A DNA stretch of 64,000 nt. It comes from an uncultured Leifsonia sp. GTDB taxonomy: Bacteria; Actinomycetota; Actinomycetes; Actinomycetales; Microbacteriaceae. This document shows, piece after piece, positions 31,972-43,400 of this stretch. How positions within the stretch are numbered: the first letter of the stretch is position 1; each line of letters opens with the position of its first letter. Made by a program: the position numbers and the translations under genes. The stretch is from positions 210,427-274,426 of the forward strand of contig NZ_CAMFLC010000001.1 in NCBI RefSeq assembly GCF_945957465.1. The letters run 5' to 3'. The notes below the pieces were generated by a model. That model was not told the origin of the DNA. It saw only the letters and a program-made list of their open reading frames with translations, and did not search any database.

Positions 31972-34221
31972 TCAGCCGCCGCTGACGCGATACACGTCGT
32001 AGACGCCGTCGATGCGCCGCACGGCATTGAGCACGCGGTCGAGATGCGTGGTGTCGCCCATCTCGAACACGAACCTGCTCAGAGCGAGTCGATCGCTCGA
32101 GGTGGTGACCGTTGCCGACAGGATGTTCACGTGATGCTCGGAGAGCACCCGCGTGACATCGGAGAGCAGCCCGGAGCGGTCGAGCGCCTCGACCTGGATC
32201 TGCACCAGGAACACGCTCTTCGAACTCGGCGCCCACTCCACATCGATCATGCGGTCGGGCTCCTGCAGCAGGGACTGCACGTTGTGACAGTTGGCCTGGT
32301 GCACCGAGACGCCCTGTCCGCGGGTCACGAAGCCGACGATCGGGTCGCCCGGAACAGGGGTGCAGCACTTCGCGAGCTTCACCAGGATGTCCGGAGCACC
32401 GCGCACGAGCACACCCGAGTCGCTGTTGCGCAACTGCCTCGCACGCCCCTTGACGGGGATCTCCAACTCGCCGTCGGACTCGACCTCGCTCTGCAGCGAA
32501 GCCACGATCTTCTCGATCACCGACTGCGTCGAGATGTGGCCTTCGCCGACGGAGGCGTAGAGCGATGAGACGTCGGGATGCTTCAGCGACGACGCGACCT
32601 CGACCAGCGCGTCCTGCGTCATCAGCTTCTGCAGAGGGAGGTTCTGCTTGCGCATCGCGCGCGCGATCGCGTCCTTGCCCTGCTCGATCGCCTCGTCTCG
32701 GCGCTCTTTGGTGAACCACTGGCGGATCTTGTTGCGCGCTCGGGGGCTTTTGACGAAGTTCAGCCAGTCCTGACTCGGACCGGAGTCGGGGTTCTTGGAG
32801 GTGAAGATCTCCACGACGTCACCCGTGGAGAGCGCGCTCTCCAGCGGCACCAGGCGACCGTTCACCTTGGCGCCCATGGTGCGGTGCCCCACCTCCGTGT
32901 GCACGGCATACGCGAAGTCCACCGGGGTCGCGCCCGCGGGGAGGCCGATGACGCGCCCCTTCGGGGTGAAGACGTAGACCTCCTTCGCACCGATCTCGAA
33001 TCGGAGCGAATCGAGGAACTCCGAGGGGTCGGCCGTCTCGGCCTGCCAGTCGGAGATATGCGCGAGCCAAGCCAGGTCGGTGTCGACCTTGGCGGGGCCA
33101 CCGGTGCTCTTGCCGGTGGTCTGCTCCTTGTACTTCCAGTGCGCTGCCACACCGAACTCCGCACGCTGGTGCATCTCCTCCGTGCGGATCTGGATCTCGA
33201 CCGGGCGGCCCTGGGGCCCGATCACCGTGGTGTGCAGCGACTGATAGAGATTGAACTTCGGAGTCGCGATGTAGTCCTTGAACCGGCCCGGCATCGGCGT
33301 CCACCTGGCGTGGATCGAGCCGAGCACCGCGTAGCAGTCGCGCACCGTGTTCACGAGGACGCGGATGCCCACCAGGTCGTAGATGTCGTCGAACTCCCGC
33401 CCGCGCACGACCATCTTCTGGTAGATCGAGTAGTACTGCTTCGGTCGGCCCACGACCTTGCCGCGGATCTTCGCCGTCTTGAGGTCGTCGTTGATCGCGT
33501 CGATGACCTGCTGCACGAGACGCTCGCGCTCCGGGGTGCGCTGCTTCACCAGGCTCTCGATCTCGGCGTAGAGCTTGGGATAGAGCACGGCGAACGAGAG
33601 GTCCTCGAGCTCCCATTTGATCGTCTGGATACCGAGGCGGTGCGCCAGCGGGGCGTAGATCTCGAGGGTCTCGGTCGCCTTGCGGGTGGCGTTCGCGGCG
33701 GGCACGAAGCCCCAGGTGCGAGCGTTGTGCAGACGATCGGCGAGCTTGATGATGAGCACACGGATGTCCTTGGACATCGCCACGATCATCTTGCGGACGG
33801 TCTCGGCCTGCGCGCTGTCGCCGTACTTGACCTTGTCGAGCTTGGTGACACCGTCGACCAGCATCGCGATCTCGTCGCCGAACTGATCCCGCAGCTCGTC
33901 CAACGTGTAGCTGGTGTCTTCGACCGTGTCGTGAAGCAGCGCGGCCGCGATCGTCTTCGCGCCGATGCCGAGGTCGGCGATGATCTGGGCGACGGCGACG
34001 GGGTGCGTGATGTACGGCTCGCCCGACCGGCGCTTCTGGCCGTCGTGCGCCCGCTCGGCGACCGCGTAGGCGCGTTCGATGAGCGACAGGTCGGCCTTCG
34101 GATGGTGCATACGGACCGTGCGGATCAGGGTGTCGACCGCTCCGGCGGGCTGCGCGCGAGAGAAGATGCGGGGAACGAGGCGGCGCAGCGAAGCGGACTG
34201 CGGTGTCGAAGTGTCAACCAT
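31972..34221 (-). CDS. rel: Bifunctional RelA/SpoT (p)ppGpp synthetase/hydrolase
   Basis: 749 aa; HD motif LLHDTVEDTSYTLDELRDQFG, synthetase region, TGS and ACT domains. Confidence 0.97.
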   Translation of the reverse strand: MVDTSTPQSASLRRLVPRIFSRAQPAGAVDTLIRTVRMHHPKADLSLIERAYAVAERAHDGQKRRSGEPYITHPVAVAQIIADLGIGAKTIAAALLHDTVEDTSYTLDELRDQFGDEIAMLVDGVTKLDKVKYGDSAQAETVRKMIVAMSKDIRVLIIKLADRLHNARTWGFVPAANATRKATETLEIYAPLAHRLGIQTIKWELEDLSFAVLYPKLYAEIESLVKQRTPERERLVQQVIDAINDDLKTAKIRGKVVGRPKQYYSIYQKMVVRGREFDDIYDLVGIRVLVNTVRDCYAVLGSIHARWTPMPGRFKDYIATPKFNLYQSLHTTVIGPQGRPVEIQIRTEEMHQRAEFGVAAHWKYKEQTTGKSTGGPAKVDTDLAWLAHISDWQAETADPSEFLDSLRFEIGAKEVYVFTPKGRVIGLPAGATPVDFAYAVHTEVGHRTMGAKVNGRLVPLESALSTGDVVEIFTSKNPDSGPSQDWLNFVKSPRARNKIRQWFTKERRDEAIEQGKDAIARAMRKQNLPLQKLMTQDALVEVASSLKHPDVSSLYASVGEGHISTQSVIEKIVASLQSEVESDGELEIPVKGRARQLRNSDSGVLVRGAPDILVKLAKCCTPVPGDPIVGFVTRGQGVSVHQANCHNVQSLLQEPDRMIDVEWAPSSKSVFLVQIQVEALDRSGLLSDVTRVLSEHHVNILSATVTTSSDRLALSRFVFEMGDTTHLDRVLNAVRRIDGVYDVYRVSGG

Positions 34222-34242
34222 GCGCTCGCCTCCTCTCGTCCA

Positions 34243-34584
34243 TTATGGCCGCTGATCCGGCCCGGACAGCGGCCCCCCGGACGCCTGCCAGGCGAGCATG
34301 CCGCCGGCGACGTTCGCCGCCGGGTAGTTCGCCTCCACGAGCGCGTCCGTCACCATGCGGGAGCGGGCCCCGCTGTGACAGATCACCAGGATCTGCGCGT
34401 CCTCCGGCAACTCGTGCTGGCGGTGGCCCAGTTCGGAGAGGGGGATGTGATGGGCAGTCGGCGCGTGACCGGCCTCCCACTCGTCCACCTCCCGAACGTC
34501 GAGCAACCACGCTGCTCCGGAGTCGATGAGCTCACGCGCGCGCGCGGCGCTCACCTCATCGTCCGACAGGTAGAAACCGCTCAC
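34243..34584 (-). CDS. Rhodanese-like domain protein
   Basis: 113 aa; ILVICHSGARSRMVTDALVEANYPAANVAGGMLAW (CHSGARS active loop). Confidence 0.92.
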   Translation of the reverse strand: MSGFYLSDDEVSAARARELIDSGAAWLLDVREVDEWEAGHAPTAHHIPLSELGHRQHELPEDAQILVICHSGARSRMVTDALVEANYPAANVAGGMLAWQASGGPLSGPDQRP

Positions 34585-34593
34585 GCGCCCCCG

Positions 34594-35610
34594 CTATTCC
34601 GCCGCTACCGGCTCGACCGCAGAGACGGTCGCCTTCGGACGTACCGAGAGCACCTTCTGGTCGTGCTTCTTGATCGCGGCTTCGCCCTCGCGGAACTGCG
34701 AGTACATCGGGGCCGCGAGGAAGATCGTCGAATACGTACCCACGATGATGCCGATGAGGAGCGCGAGCGAGATGTCGCGGAGTGTCGCCGCACCGAACGC
34801 ATACGCGCCGATGAAGAGGATGGACGCGACCGGCAGCACCGCCACCACCGCGGTGTTGATCGATCGCACCAGCGTCTGGTTGACGGCGAGGTTCACCGCC
34901 TCCGGGAACGTCCGCCTGGTGAGATCCAGCTCCTCGCGGGTGTTCTCTCGCACCTTGTCGAAGACCACGACGGTGTCGTAGAGCGAGTAGCCGAGGATCG
35001 TCAGGAAACCGATCATCGTCGCGGGCGACACCTCGAAGCCGACGAGCGCATAGATTCCCGCCGTGATGATGAGGTCGTGGAACAGCGAGATGATCGCCGA
35101 AGCCGACATCTTCCACGTGCGGAAGTACAGTGCCATGGCGATGAAGGCCAGCAGGAGGAAGACGATCAGGCCCTGGATGGTCTGCTGGGTGACGTCCGCG
35201 CCCCACGAGGGACCGATGAAGGTCGAGGAGACCTCGGACGACGGGACCCCGTACGCCTTCGCCAGAGCGTCCCCGACCGCCTTGGTCTGGGTCTCGGACA
35301 ACTGATCGGTCTGCACCTGGATCGCGTTGGTGCCGACGACGCTCACATGCGACACGGCGTTCGGCACCACGCCCTGCACGGCGCCTTGCGCCTTGGAGGT
35401 GTCGGTGCTCTGCACCTGGCTGATGAGGAACTGGGATCCACCGCGGAACTCGATCGAGAAGTTGAACCCGCCCTTGACGACCGGGATCAGGATCGAGATG
35501 ACGACCATCACGATCGCGATGGAGTACCAGATCTTGCGCTTGCCGACGAAGTCGAACGAGCGGGCGCCGGTGTAGAGGTCGTTTCCGAACCGGGTGAGGC
35601 GGCTGGCCAT
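34594..35610 (-). CDS. secF: Protein translocase subunit SecF
   Basis: 338 aa; FSIEFRGGSQFLI...LTILGYSLYDTVVVFDKVREN. Confidence 0.96.
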   Translation of the reverse strand: MASRLTRFGNDLYTGARSFDFVGKRKIWYSIAIVMVVISILIPVVKGGFNFSIEFRGGSQFLISQVQSTDTSKAQGAVQGVVPNAVSHVSVVGTNAIQVQTDQLSETQTKAVGDALAKAYGVPSSEVSSTFIGPSWGADVTQQTIQGLIVFLLLAFIAMALYFRTWKMSASAIISLFHDLIITAGIYALVGFEVSPATMIGFLTILGYSLYDTVVVFDKVRENTREELDLTRRTFPEAVNLAVNQTLVRSINTAVVAVLPVASILFIGAYAFGAATLRDISLALLIGIIVGTYSTIFLAAPMYSQFREGEAAIKKHDQKVLSVRPKATVSAVEPVAAE

Positions 35611-37349
35611 CAGTTGTCCTTCCCCTCGGACGAGCGATCCGACGAGGTCGATGCGGAAGCGGAAGCGAGCTCGGCCGCCTTGCGCTCGGCGATCGTCTGG
35701 CGGCGGGCGGCCTCCCCGCTGCTGCGAGCCGCCTTGCCCGCGCCGACGGTCGCCGGGGTCGGTGTGCGGAAGCGCGCGGCACCGCGATACACGGCGCCCA
35801 GGGCGTCTGGATCGAGGCCCGACAGCGGGTGTCCGCTGCTGAAGAACCGGGTCTTCGCGAGCAGCTGCAGCGTCGGGTGCGTGAACAGCAGCACCACGAT
35901 CACGTCGATGATCGTCGTGAGGCCGAGCGTGAACGCGAAGCCGCGGACGTTCGCCGCCGCGAGGATGTACAGGACGACCGCGGCGAGGAGGTTGGTCGCC
36001 TTGGACGCGTAGATCGTGCGTCGCGCGCGGCCCCAGCCGGCCTCGACTGCGGATTCGAGGCTCCGCCCATCCCGGAGCTCATCTCGTATTCGCTCGAAGT
36101 ACACGATGAACGAGTCGGCCGTGAAGCCGATCGCCACGATCAGACCCGCGACGCCGGCCAGCGAGAGACGGTAGTCGTAGTGCCACGACAGCAGCGAGAT
36201 CGTGAGCCAGGTGAGCGAACCGGCGACCACGAGCGAGAAGATCGTGACCAGGCCGAGAAGACGGTACTGGAAGAACGTGTAGATCGCGACCAGGATCAGA
36301 CCGATCAGACCGGCGATCAGTCCGCTGATGAGCTGCGAGGTGCCCAGCGTGGCCGAGATGTCGTCCTGGCTCTGCACCTTGAAGCTGAACGGCAGCGCGC
36401 CGAACTTCAGCTGATCGGCGAGGGCCTTGGCACTGGCTTCCGTGAAGTTGCCCGAGATCTGCGGCTTGCCGTCGGTGATGACGGCGTTCGTCGTGGGCGC
36501 CGAGATGACCCGGCCATCGAGAACGATGGCGAACTGGTTCTGCGCGCCGGTCAGGCCGTTGAGCCGCGTGGTGACCTCGGCGAACTGCTTGGTGCCGGTG
36601 CTGTCGAAGACGATGTTGACCGCCCACTGACCGTTCGACACGCCCTGCGAGCTCTGCATGATGCCGGCGCTCGCGTCGGAGATGTTCTGGCCCTTGACCT
36701 CCACCGGGCCGAGCAGGTACTTGACCGTGTTGCCGTCGTCACACGTGATGAGCGGCTTGTCGGTCGGCGCGGCGCTGAGGTCTTTGTTCTTGTTGGCCGC
36801 GCAGTCGTACGCGTTGAACTGCGCCTGAAGCTCGGGCGTGACCCAGGCGAGGTCGCTGCCGTTCGTCGGCTTGGTGGACGGAGTCGACTGGAGGCCGGGG
36901 GCCGGGCTCGGAGCGGGGGTCGACTTGCCGTCGGCGCCCACGACCTCGTTGGTCGGGCCGCTCGTCGCGAGGACGGGGCGGAAATCGAGGCGCGCACTCG
37001 CCTTGACCCGGTCGAGCGTCTGCTGGTCGGGCTTGCCCGGCAGCGAGACCACGATGTTTCGCGAGCCCTCGGTGGAGATCTGCGCCTCGGAGACGCCCGA
37101 GGCGTCGATGCGCTGGCGGATGATCGACACCGCCTGGTCGAGCTGCTGCTGCTGCACGGTCTGGCCGTTCTCGACCTGCGGCGCGAGGATGATCTGCGTG
37201 CCGCCCTCCAAGTCGAGCGCGAGCTTGGGCAGCCACGTCGCGTTGCTGAAGAGGACGCCGGCCGCGAGGGTCCCGAGAAGGACCACCACGATGACGCCGA
37301 GCCACGTCAGCGAACGCCAGGCTTTTTTGACCGGGGTCGACTTTGCCAC
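35610..37349 (-). CDS. secD: Protein translocase subunit SecD
   Basis: 579 aa; LALDLEGGTQIILAPQ...GFTADSFIVYFERIRDELRDGRSL. Confidence 0.96.
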   Translation of the reverse strand: MAKSTPVKKAWRSLTWLGVIVVVLLGTLAAGVLFSNATWLPKLALDLEGGTQIILAPQVENGQTVQQQQLDQAVSIIRQRIDASGVSEAQISTEGSRNIVVSLPGKPDQQTLDRVKASARLDFRPVLATSGPTNEVVGADGKSTPAPSPAPGLQSTPSTKPTNGSDLAWVTPELQAQFNAYDCAANKNKDLSAAPTDKPLITCDDGNTVKYLLGPVEVKGQNISDASAGIMQSSQGVSNGQWAVNIVFDSTGTKQFAEVTTRLNGLTGAQNQFAIVLDGRVISAPTTNAVITDGKPQISGNFTEASAKALADQLKFGALPFSFKVQSQDDISATLGTSQLISGLIAGLIGLILVAIYTFFQYRLLGLVTIFSLVVAGSLTWLTISLLSWHYDYRLSLAGVAGLIVAIGFTADSFIVYFERIRDELRDGRSLESAVEAGWGRARRTIYASKATNLLAAVVLYILAAANVRGFAFTLGLTTIIDVIVVLLFTHPTLQLLAKTRFFSSGHPLSGLDPDALGAVYRGAARFRTPTPATVGAGKAARSSGEAARRQTIAERKAAELASASASTSSDRSSEGKDN

Positions 37350-37414
37350 CTAGGAACTCAGCTTTCTACGAGCGAACCGCGCACCCTCTCGGCGCGCGGA
37401 GCACAGGGATGCTA

Positions 37415-37822
37415 TCAGTCGTCGCTCTTGGCGCCGGGCTTCTTCGGCGCGTCGTCGATCCGCTCGCCGAACTCCGGCTCCGACGGCTCGACGGCGATCG
37501 CGTGATCCTCGTTGAGCTCCGGACCGGCGGCCTCGACGTCGGCGGTCTCGGCGGTCTTCGGCTCGACGACGCGGGCGAGCACCTGACGGTGCACCTTCAC
37601 GACGTGGCCGGGGCTGGTCTCGATGAGCGCGGTGTTGTCGTCCTCGTCGACGGACAGCAGGGTGCCGTAGAGCCCGAAGTTGGTCATGACCTCGGCGCCT
37701 GGCACCATCTTCGAGCGCGTCTCCGCCTGCTCCTTCTGCCGCTTGCGGCTGTTGCGGAACATGAAGAACACGAGGGCCGCCAAGATGACGACCATCACAA
37801 TGGTCAACGGGTCAATGGGCAT
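37415..37822 (-). CDS. yajC: Preprotein translocase subunit YajC
   Basis: MPIDPLTIVMVVILAALVFFMFRNSRKRQKEQAETRSKMVPGAEVMTNFGLYGTL; upstream of secD. Confidence 0.93.
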   Translation of the reverse strand: MPIDPLTIVMVVILAALVFFMFRNSRKRQKEQAETRSKMVPGAEVMTNFGLYGTLLSVDEDDNTALIETSPGHVVKVHRQVLARVVEPKTAETADVEAAGPELNEDHAIAVEPSEPEFGERIDDAPKKPGAKSDD

Positions 37823-37878
37823 GAAGTCTGCCGAACCTTCCGGTTAAGTCAAGGGGGTAGGCGAATGGCCAGCTTGAA

Positions 37879-38916
37879 TTATAGGTCATCCATCAGGGAC
37901 GGTTGCTGTGAGTGGCCCTGCTGCGGGCTGGGCATCCCGAAGTGCCGCCAGGCCGCGGGGGTCGCGACACGTCCGCGCGGGGTGCGCGAGAGCAGCCCGA
38001 TGCGCACGAGGAAGGGCTCGACGACCGACTCGATGGTCTCCGCCTCTTCGCCCACCGACACCGCGAGGGTGTTCAGCCCCACCGGTCCACCGTCGAATCG
38101 CTCCAGGATCGCGTGCAGCACTGCGCGGTCGAGGCGGTCGAGGCCGAGAGCGTCGACGTCGTAGAGGTCGAGCGCGGAGCGCACCGCCTCGCGGTCGGCG
38201 CGGCGGCCGTGGACGAGCGCGTAGTCGCGCACGCGGCGCAGCAGCCGGTTGGCGATGCGCGGGGTCCCCCGGCAGCGCCCGGCGATCTCGGCGAGGGCCT
38301 CCCGGTCGATCTCGAACTCCAGCATGGTGGCCGCCCGCGAGAGCACCTGCGTCAGTTCGCTTTCGTCGTAGAACTCGAGGTGGGCGGTGAATCCGAATCG
38401 GTCGCGCAGCGGGTTCGGCAGCAGCCCGGAACGCGTCGTGGCTCCGACGAGGGTGAACGGCGCGAGCTCGAGCGGGATGGAGGTGGCGCCTGCGCCCTTG
38501 CCGACCATGATGTCGATCCGGAAGTCCTCCATGGCCAGGTAGAGCATCTCCTCGGCGGAGCGCGCCATGCGGTGGATCTCGTCGATGAAGAGCACCTCCC
38601 CCGGCGTCAGTGAGGACAGCAGCGCGGCGAGGTCGCCCGCGTGCTGGATCGCCGGCCCGCTGGAGAGCCGCAGGGGCCGCTCGCTCTCGTGAGCCACGAT
38701 CATCGCAAGGGTCGTCTTGCCGAGCCCCGGAGGCCCGGCGAGAAGGATGTGGTCCGCTGTGCGATCCTGCATCTTGGCTGCCGTGAGCAGCAGCTGAAGC
38801 TGCCCGCGCACCTTCGCCTGGCCCACGAACTCCGACAGTGTGCGGGGACGCAGGGCGCCCTCGAACGCGAGCTCGGACTCGGACTCGAGCTCGGGGGCGG
38901 TGAGGTCGTCGCTCAT
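37879..38916 (-). CDS. ruvB: Holliday junction DNA helicase RuvB
   Basis: [23 protein letters not shown]...[22 protein letters not shown]. Confidence 0.98.
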   Translation of the reverse strand: MSDDLTAPELESESELAFEGALRPRTLSEFVGQAKVRGQLQLLLTAAKMQDRTADHILLAGPPGLGKTTLAMIVAHESERPLRLSSGPAIQHAGDLAALLSSLTPGEVLFIDEIHRMARSAEEMLYLAMEDFRIDIMVGKGAGATSIPLELAPFTLVGATTRSGLLPNPLRDRFGFTAHLEFYDESELTQVLSRAATMLEFEIDREALAEIAGRCRGTPRIANRLLRRVRDYALVHGRRADREAVRSALDLYDVDALGLDRLDRAVLHAILERFDGGPVGLNTLAVSVGEEAETIESVVEPFLVRIGLLSRTPRGRVATPAAWRHFGMPSPQQGHSQQPSLMDDL

Positions 38917-39551
38917 CGTGCGGCGCCCCTCGCCGGACCCGCCGCTGCCGGGCCGAGCCGAGCGAGCGTGAGACGCAGGAGCGTCTGCACGGAATCACGC
39001 GCGCTTTCGTCCGTCTCGGCGACGACGTCGGCGACCGCCTCCGCCGCGACCTTCTCGGGCCAGCCGAGGCCCACCAGCGCCACGAGCACGCTGTCGGGAA
39101 CCGCCGACGGCGCTCCCCCGGTCGGGACGGCACGCGCCGGCGCGCGGCGCGCGGCGGCCAGCTTGCCCGTGAGCGACACGACGATCAGCTTGGCGGTCTT
39201 GGGTCCGATGCCCGACACCTTGCGGAACGGGGCGTCGTCGTCCGCGGCGACCGCGTCGGCGACCTGCTCCGGGCTGAGCACGGACAGGACGCCGATCGCC
39301 GATTTCGGGCCGACTCCCGAAACGCCGTTGAGCAGTTCGAAGACCTGCAATTGCTCGAGGTCGGAGAAGCCGAAGAGTTGGAGAGCGTCTTCGCGCACGA
39401 TCAGCGTCGTGTGGACGAACGCCTCCTCGCCGACGCGCAAGGACAGCACGTGGTCGGGGGTGAGCTGCACGGCGAAGCCGACGCCGCCCACCTCGATCAC
39501 AGCGGTACCGCCGATCGCAGAGAGGACGGTGCCGCGGAGGGAGGAGATCAC
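38913..39551 (-). CDS. ruvA: Holliday junction DNA helicase RuvA
   Basis: [32 protein letters not shown]...[32 protein letters not shown]. Confidence 0.97.
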   Translation of the reverse strand: MISSLRGTVLSAIGGTAVIEVGGVGFAVQLTPDHVLSLRVGEEAFVHTTLIVREDALQLFGFSDLEQLQVFELLNGVSGVGPKSAIGVLSVLSPEQVADAVAADDDAPFRKVSGIGPKTAKLIVVSLTGKLAAARRAPARAVPTGGAPSAVPDSVLVALVGLGWPEKVAAEAVADVVAETDESARDSVQTLLRLTLARLGPAAAGPARGAAR

Positions 39552-40138
39552 CTGGCAAGCCTACGGGGCGCCGCCGACGCCCGGGCGGAGCGCTCGGCGG
39601 CGCGCCATGCCGCCTGGGCGGGAGTCTGCGCCTCCCCGGTCGCCGCGGCGCCCGTCTCGGTTGAGCCGCGCCACGCGTGGCAGATCGCGATCGCGAGCGC
39701 GTCGGCCGCGTCGGCCGGCTTGGGGGCCTCGGCAAGCCCGAGGATGCGGGCGACCATCGCCTGCACCTGCCGCTTGTCGGCCGAGCCGTAGCCGGTGATC
39801 GCGGCTTTCACCTCGCTCGGCGTGTGCAGGGCGACGGGGAGGCCGCGACGGGCGGCGGAGTGCAGGGCGACACCGCTCACCTGGGCGACCCCCATGACGG
39901 TTCGGAGGTTGTGCTGGGCGAAGACCCGCTCGATGGCGACGACTTCGGGACGATGCTCGTCGAGGAGGGCGTCGAGGCCGGTGCCCACGGCGAGCAGCCG
40001 TTTCTCCAGCGGCATGTCCGCCGGAGTCCGGATGACCGTGACCTCCACCAGCGTCGCGCGGCGGTCGGGTCGCACGTCGACCACACCGACGCCGCAGCGC
40101 GTCAGACCCGGGTCGATGCCGAGCACCCGGATCGTCAT
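39548..40138 (-). CDS. ruvC: Holliday junction resolvase RuvC
   Basis: [21 protein letters not shown]...[25 protein letters not shown]. Confidence 0.97.
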   Translation of the reverse strand: MTIRVLGIDPGLTRCGVGVVDVRPDRRATLVEVTVIRTPADMPLEKRLLAVGTGLDALLDEHRPEVVAIERVFAQHNLRTVMGVAQVSGVALHSAARRGLPVALHTPSEVKAAITGYGSADKRQVQAMVARILGLAEAPKPADAADALAIAICHAWRGSTETGAAATGEAQTPAQAAWRAAERSARASAAPRRLAR

Positions 40139-40183
40139 CGCGGCGCCCCTTCTGTCGTGTTCGGACGGTCCGTCCCGCCGGGA

Positions 40184-40945
40184 CTACTCGTCGTCTTCGA
40201 GCTGGGCCTGCACCTCGGGTGTGAGGTCGAGGTTGGTGTAGACGTTCTGCACGTCGTCGGAGTCCTCCAGCGCGTCGATGAGCCGGAACACCTTGCGTGC
40301 CACCTCGACGTCGGCCTCGACGTTCACCGTGGCCACGAACTCGGCGTCGGCCGAGTCGTAGTCGATGCCCGCCTCCTGCAGAGCCGTGCGCGCTGCGACG
40401 AGGTCGGTGGCCTCCGTCAGCACCTCGAAGCTCTCGCCGCGGTCGGTGACCTCCTCTGCACCGGCGTCGAGGACCGCCGAGAGCACGGCGTCCTCATCGA
40501 CACCGTCGGCGTGCGGGACGACGATGACGCCCTTGCGGTGGAAGTTGTAGGCCACGCTCCCCGGGTCGGCCATGGTGCCGCCGTTGCGCGTCATCGCGGT
40601 GCGCACCTCGGCGGCGGCGCGGTTCTTGTTCTCGGTGAGGCACTCGATCAGTAGCGCGACGCCGCCCGGGCCGTAGCCCTCGTACATGATCGTGGTGTAG
40701 TCGATCGACTCGCCGGTCAGACCCGCACCGCGCTTGATGGCCCGATCGATGTTGTCGTTCGGGACGGAGGTCTTCTTCGCCTTCTGGACCGCGTCGACCA
40801 GGGTCGGGTTTCCCGAGAGGTCGGCGCCGCCGGTCTTGGCCGCCACCTCGATGTTCTTGATGAGCTTCGCGAACGACTTGGCGCGGCGGGCGTCGATGAC
40901 CGCCTTCTTGTGCTTGGTCGTTGCCCACTTGGAATGCCCGGACAC
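40184..40945 (-). CDS. YebC/PmpR family protein
   Basis: GTG start, (V)[39 protein letters not shown]...; upstream of ruvC. Confidence 0.95.
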   Translation of the reverse strand: MSGHSKWATTKHKKAVIDARRAKSFAKLIKNIEVAAKTGGADLSGNPTLVDAVQKAKKTSVPNDNIDRAIKRGAGLTGESIDYTTIMYEGYGPGGVALLIECLTENKNRAAAEVRTAMTRNGGTMADPGSVAYNFHRKGVIVVPHADGVDEDAVLSAVLDAGAEEVTDRGESFEVLTEATDLVAARTALQEAGIDYDSADAEFVATVNVEADVEVARKVFRLIDALEDSDDVQNVYTNLDLTPEVQAQLEDDE

Positions 40946-41070
40946 TGGTGCTCCCTCGAGTTGCGGTTGAACCTGTCCATAATAATGCCTCGGCTGCGAC
41001 GGGCCCGAAGGCGACGGCGACGGAGCGTCGAGGCACCGGCTCCGGACGAGGCCGTGGCGCCCGAGGCGGA

Positions 41071-42732
41071 CTACCGCATCGCGAGCGCCCGGTGCACCGA
41101 CGCGACAGCGCTGGCACCCTCGCCTACCGCGGCGGCGATCCGTTTCATCGAGCCGTGCCTGACGTCTCCCGCCGCGAACACGCCGGAGATGCTCGTCTCG
41201 AACGGCAGCGGCCCGCGTCCGGCTCTCCGGGCAGGCGGGAGGTCGACGTCGGTGAGCAGGAACCCGCTGACGTCGACCGCCGCGCCGCTCAGCCACGATG
41301 CCCGCGGCTCGGCGCCGACGAAGCAGAACAGGGCTGCGGCGGCGAGCTGCTCGTGCTCCCCCGTCGCCGACGAGGTCAGCGTCACGGCCTCCAGTTGGTC
41401 GCCGCCGAGCAGACCGGTCACGTCCGACGACGGGTGCACCGTGATCCGCTCGTGCGAGAGCACCCGGTCGACCAGGTACGTCGACATCTTGGCGGCGATG
41501 TCCGGTCCGCGCACCACGAGCGCGACCTCGCTCCCCAGACTCGCGAGATACAGCGCGGCCTGCCCGGCCGAGTTCGCGCCGCCGACCACCACAGCCGGGC
41601 GTCCGGCGACGGTGCGCGCCTCGAGCTCCGTCGTGGCGAAGAAGATGCTCCCGCCCTCGAAGTCCGCCCAGCGGTCGAGCGGGAGGCGCCGGTACCGGGC
41701 ACCGGTCGCGACCACGATCGCCCTGGCGCGGATGCTCTCGCCCTCCACCAGCGTCAGCTCATGGTCGCCCTCGGCCGCTGCGCGCGCCGCGACCTCGGCC
41801 GGAGCCGAGAGCCTGACTCCGAACTTGAGCGCCTGGACGAGGCCGAGCTCGGTGATCTCTCCACCGGAGACGCCGGACGGGAAGCCCAGGTAGTTCTCGA
41901 TGCGGGAGTTCGCCGCCGCCTGGCCGCCCGGCGCGAGCGCGTCGACGACCAGCGTCGAGAGACCCTCCGACGCACCGTAGATCCCGGCCGCGAGACCGGC
42001 GGGCCCCGCGCCGACGACGACCAGGTCGAACTCGTCGCCATCCCGGTAGCGATAGGCGAGGCCCACCGCCTCGGCGAGCGCGAGCGGGGTCGCCTGCGCG
42101 ATCACCGTGTCGCGGGCGACGACCAGCGGGAGGTCGAGATCCGCCTGGCCCGACGCCTCCAGCGCGTCGCGCCCCTGCTCGGTGCCGACGTCGTACCAAC
42201 GGTGCGGCAGCTCCATCCGTCCGGCGTATCGCCGCAGCGCCAGCGCGGCGGCTGAACCTTCGGTGCCGAAGATCTGGGTGGTGCGGCCCGCGGCGGCCAT
42301 CAGCAGCCGCCGCCGCGCCCGGAAGGCACCGAGCAGCGTCTCCGACAGCGCGCCGTCGTTCGACATCAGCTGTTTGAACACCGCGTTCGGGATGCGGCGA
42401 ACGGTGCTGGGCTCCACGATCCGCGCGGTCAGCAGCGAGGCCTGCCCGGTGAGCATGCTCAGTTCGCCGAGGAACTCCCCCGCCTGCCATTCGGCGACGA
42501 CGCGGGCCGGCGAGTCCGCCGTCGCCTCGCGCACGATGTCCACACGCCCCGACTCCATCACGAAGAAGTCGAGCTCGTCGTCGCCGGCGCGGAACAGGGT
42601 GTCGCCGACCGCGAACTCCTCGGACGCACCGAGCGCCAGCAGTCGCGCCAGCGCGTCGTGCTCGAGGACCGGGTTGGCGGCAGTGCCGACCGGGACCCGG
42701 AACGGCGGCCGCTCAGCGGGTGGCGTCGACAC
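41071..42732 (-). CDS. cNMP-binding-domain / thioredoxin-reductase-like FAD oxidoreductase fusion, lacking CxxC
   Basis: N-terminal cNMP domain ([22 protein letters not shown]...[14 protein letters not shown]), then [36 protein letters not shown] and NADPH-binding [19 protein letters not shown]; no CxxC between the FAD and NADPH regions. GTG start. Confidence 0.9.
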   Translation of the reverse strand: MSTPPAERPPFRVPVGTAANPVLEHDALARLLALGASEEFAVGDTLFRAGDDELDFFVMESGRVDIVREATADSPARVVAEWQAGEFLGELSMLTGQASLLTARIVEPSTVRRIPNAVFKQLMSNDGALSETLLGAFRARRRLLMAAAGRTTQIFGTEGSAAALALRRYAGRMELPHRWYDVGTEQGRDALEASGQADLDLPLVVARDTVIAQATPLALAEAVGLAYRYRDGDEFDLVVVGAGPAGLAAGIYGASEGLSTLVVDALAPGGQAAANSRIENYLGFPSGVSGGEITELGLVQALKFGVRLSAPAEVAARAAAEGDHELTLVEGESIRARAIVVATGARYRRLPLDRWADFEGGSIFFATTELEARTVAGRPAVVVGGANSAGQAALYLASLGSEVALVVRGPDIAAKMSTYLVDRVLSHERITVHPSSDVTGLLGGDQLEAVTLTSSATGEHEQLAAAALFCFVGAEPRASWLSGAAVDVSGFLLTDVDLPPARRAGRGPLPFETSISGVFAAGDVRHGSMKRIAAAVGEGASAVASVHRALAMR

Positions 42733-42773
42733 GCCGTGATCATAGAGGGCTGCGGGCGCGTCGCGCCAGAGCG

Positions 42774-43400
42774 TCAGCCCCGTGCTCGCACCTTCGCCAG
42801 GAAGTATGCGTGGAAGCGCGTGTCCCCGGTGATCTCGGGATGGAACGAGGTGCCGAGGAGTCCGCCCTGCTCGACCGCCACCACGCGGCCGTCCGGCACG
42901 CGCGCCAGCACGGACGCGCGCTCCCCCACGCTGTCGACGATCGGCGCGCGGATGAACACCGCGTGCACCGGCTCCTGACCCAGCTGCGGGATGTCGAGGT
43001 CGGTCTCGAAGGAATCGACCTGGGACCCGAAGGCGTTGCGGCGTACGGCGACGTCCAGGCCGCCGAGGCTCTGCTGGCCGGCGATCCCGTCGACGATCGT
43101 GTCGGCGAGCATGATCAGGCCGGCGCACGTGCCGTACACCGGGAGGCCTCCCGCGATCGCCGCCTTCAGGGGCTCGGCGAGGCCGAACGCCCGGGACAGC
43201 TTGTCCATGACGCTCGACTCGCCGCCGGGGATGACCAGGCCTGCGACCTGCTCGAGCTCCTCCGGACGGCGCACCGGCACCGCGTCGGCGCCCAGCCCGC
43301 GCAGGACCGCGATGTGTTCGCGGAAGTCGCCCTGCAAGGCGAGGACGCCGACGCGGAGGCCGGAGGCTCCGCCCGGCTCCGTGAGGGGATTACCAGCCAC
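42774..43400 (-). CDS. pdxT: Pyridoxal 5'-phosphate synthase glutaminase subunit PdxT
   Basis: [35 protein letters not shown]...[14 protein letters not shown]; probable GTG start overlapping the pdxS stop. Confidence 0.95.
   Translation of the reverse strand: MAGNPLTEPGGASGLRVGVLALQGDFREHIAVLRGLGADAVPVRRPEELEQVAGLVIPGGESSVMDKLSRAFGLAEPLKAAIAGGLPVYGTCAGLIMLADTIVDGIAGQQSLGGLDVAVRRNAFGSQVDSFETDLDIPQLGQEPVHAVFIRAPIVDSVGERASVLARVPDGRVVAVEQGGLLGTSFHPEITGDTRFHAYFLAKVRARG

Noticed and set aside
32578-36012. 1144-aa plus-strand ORF
   Set aside because: Antisense shadow of rel, the rhodanese gene and secFD in high-GC DNA; composition dominated by H/R/D/V/L with no recognisable domain.
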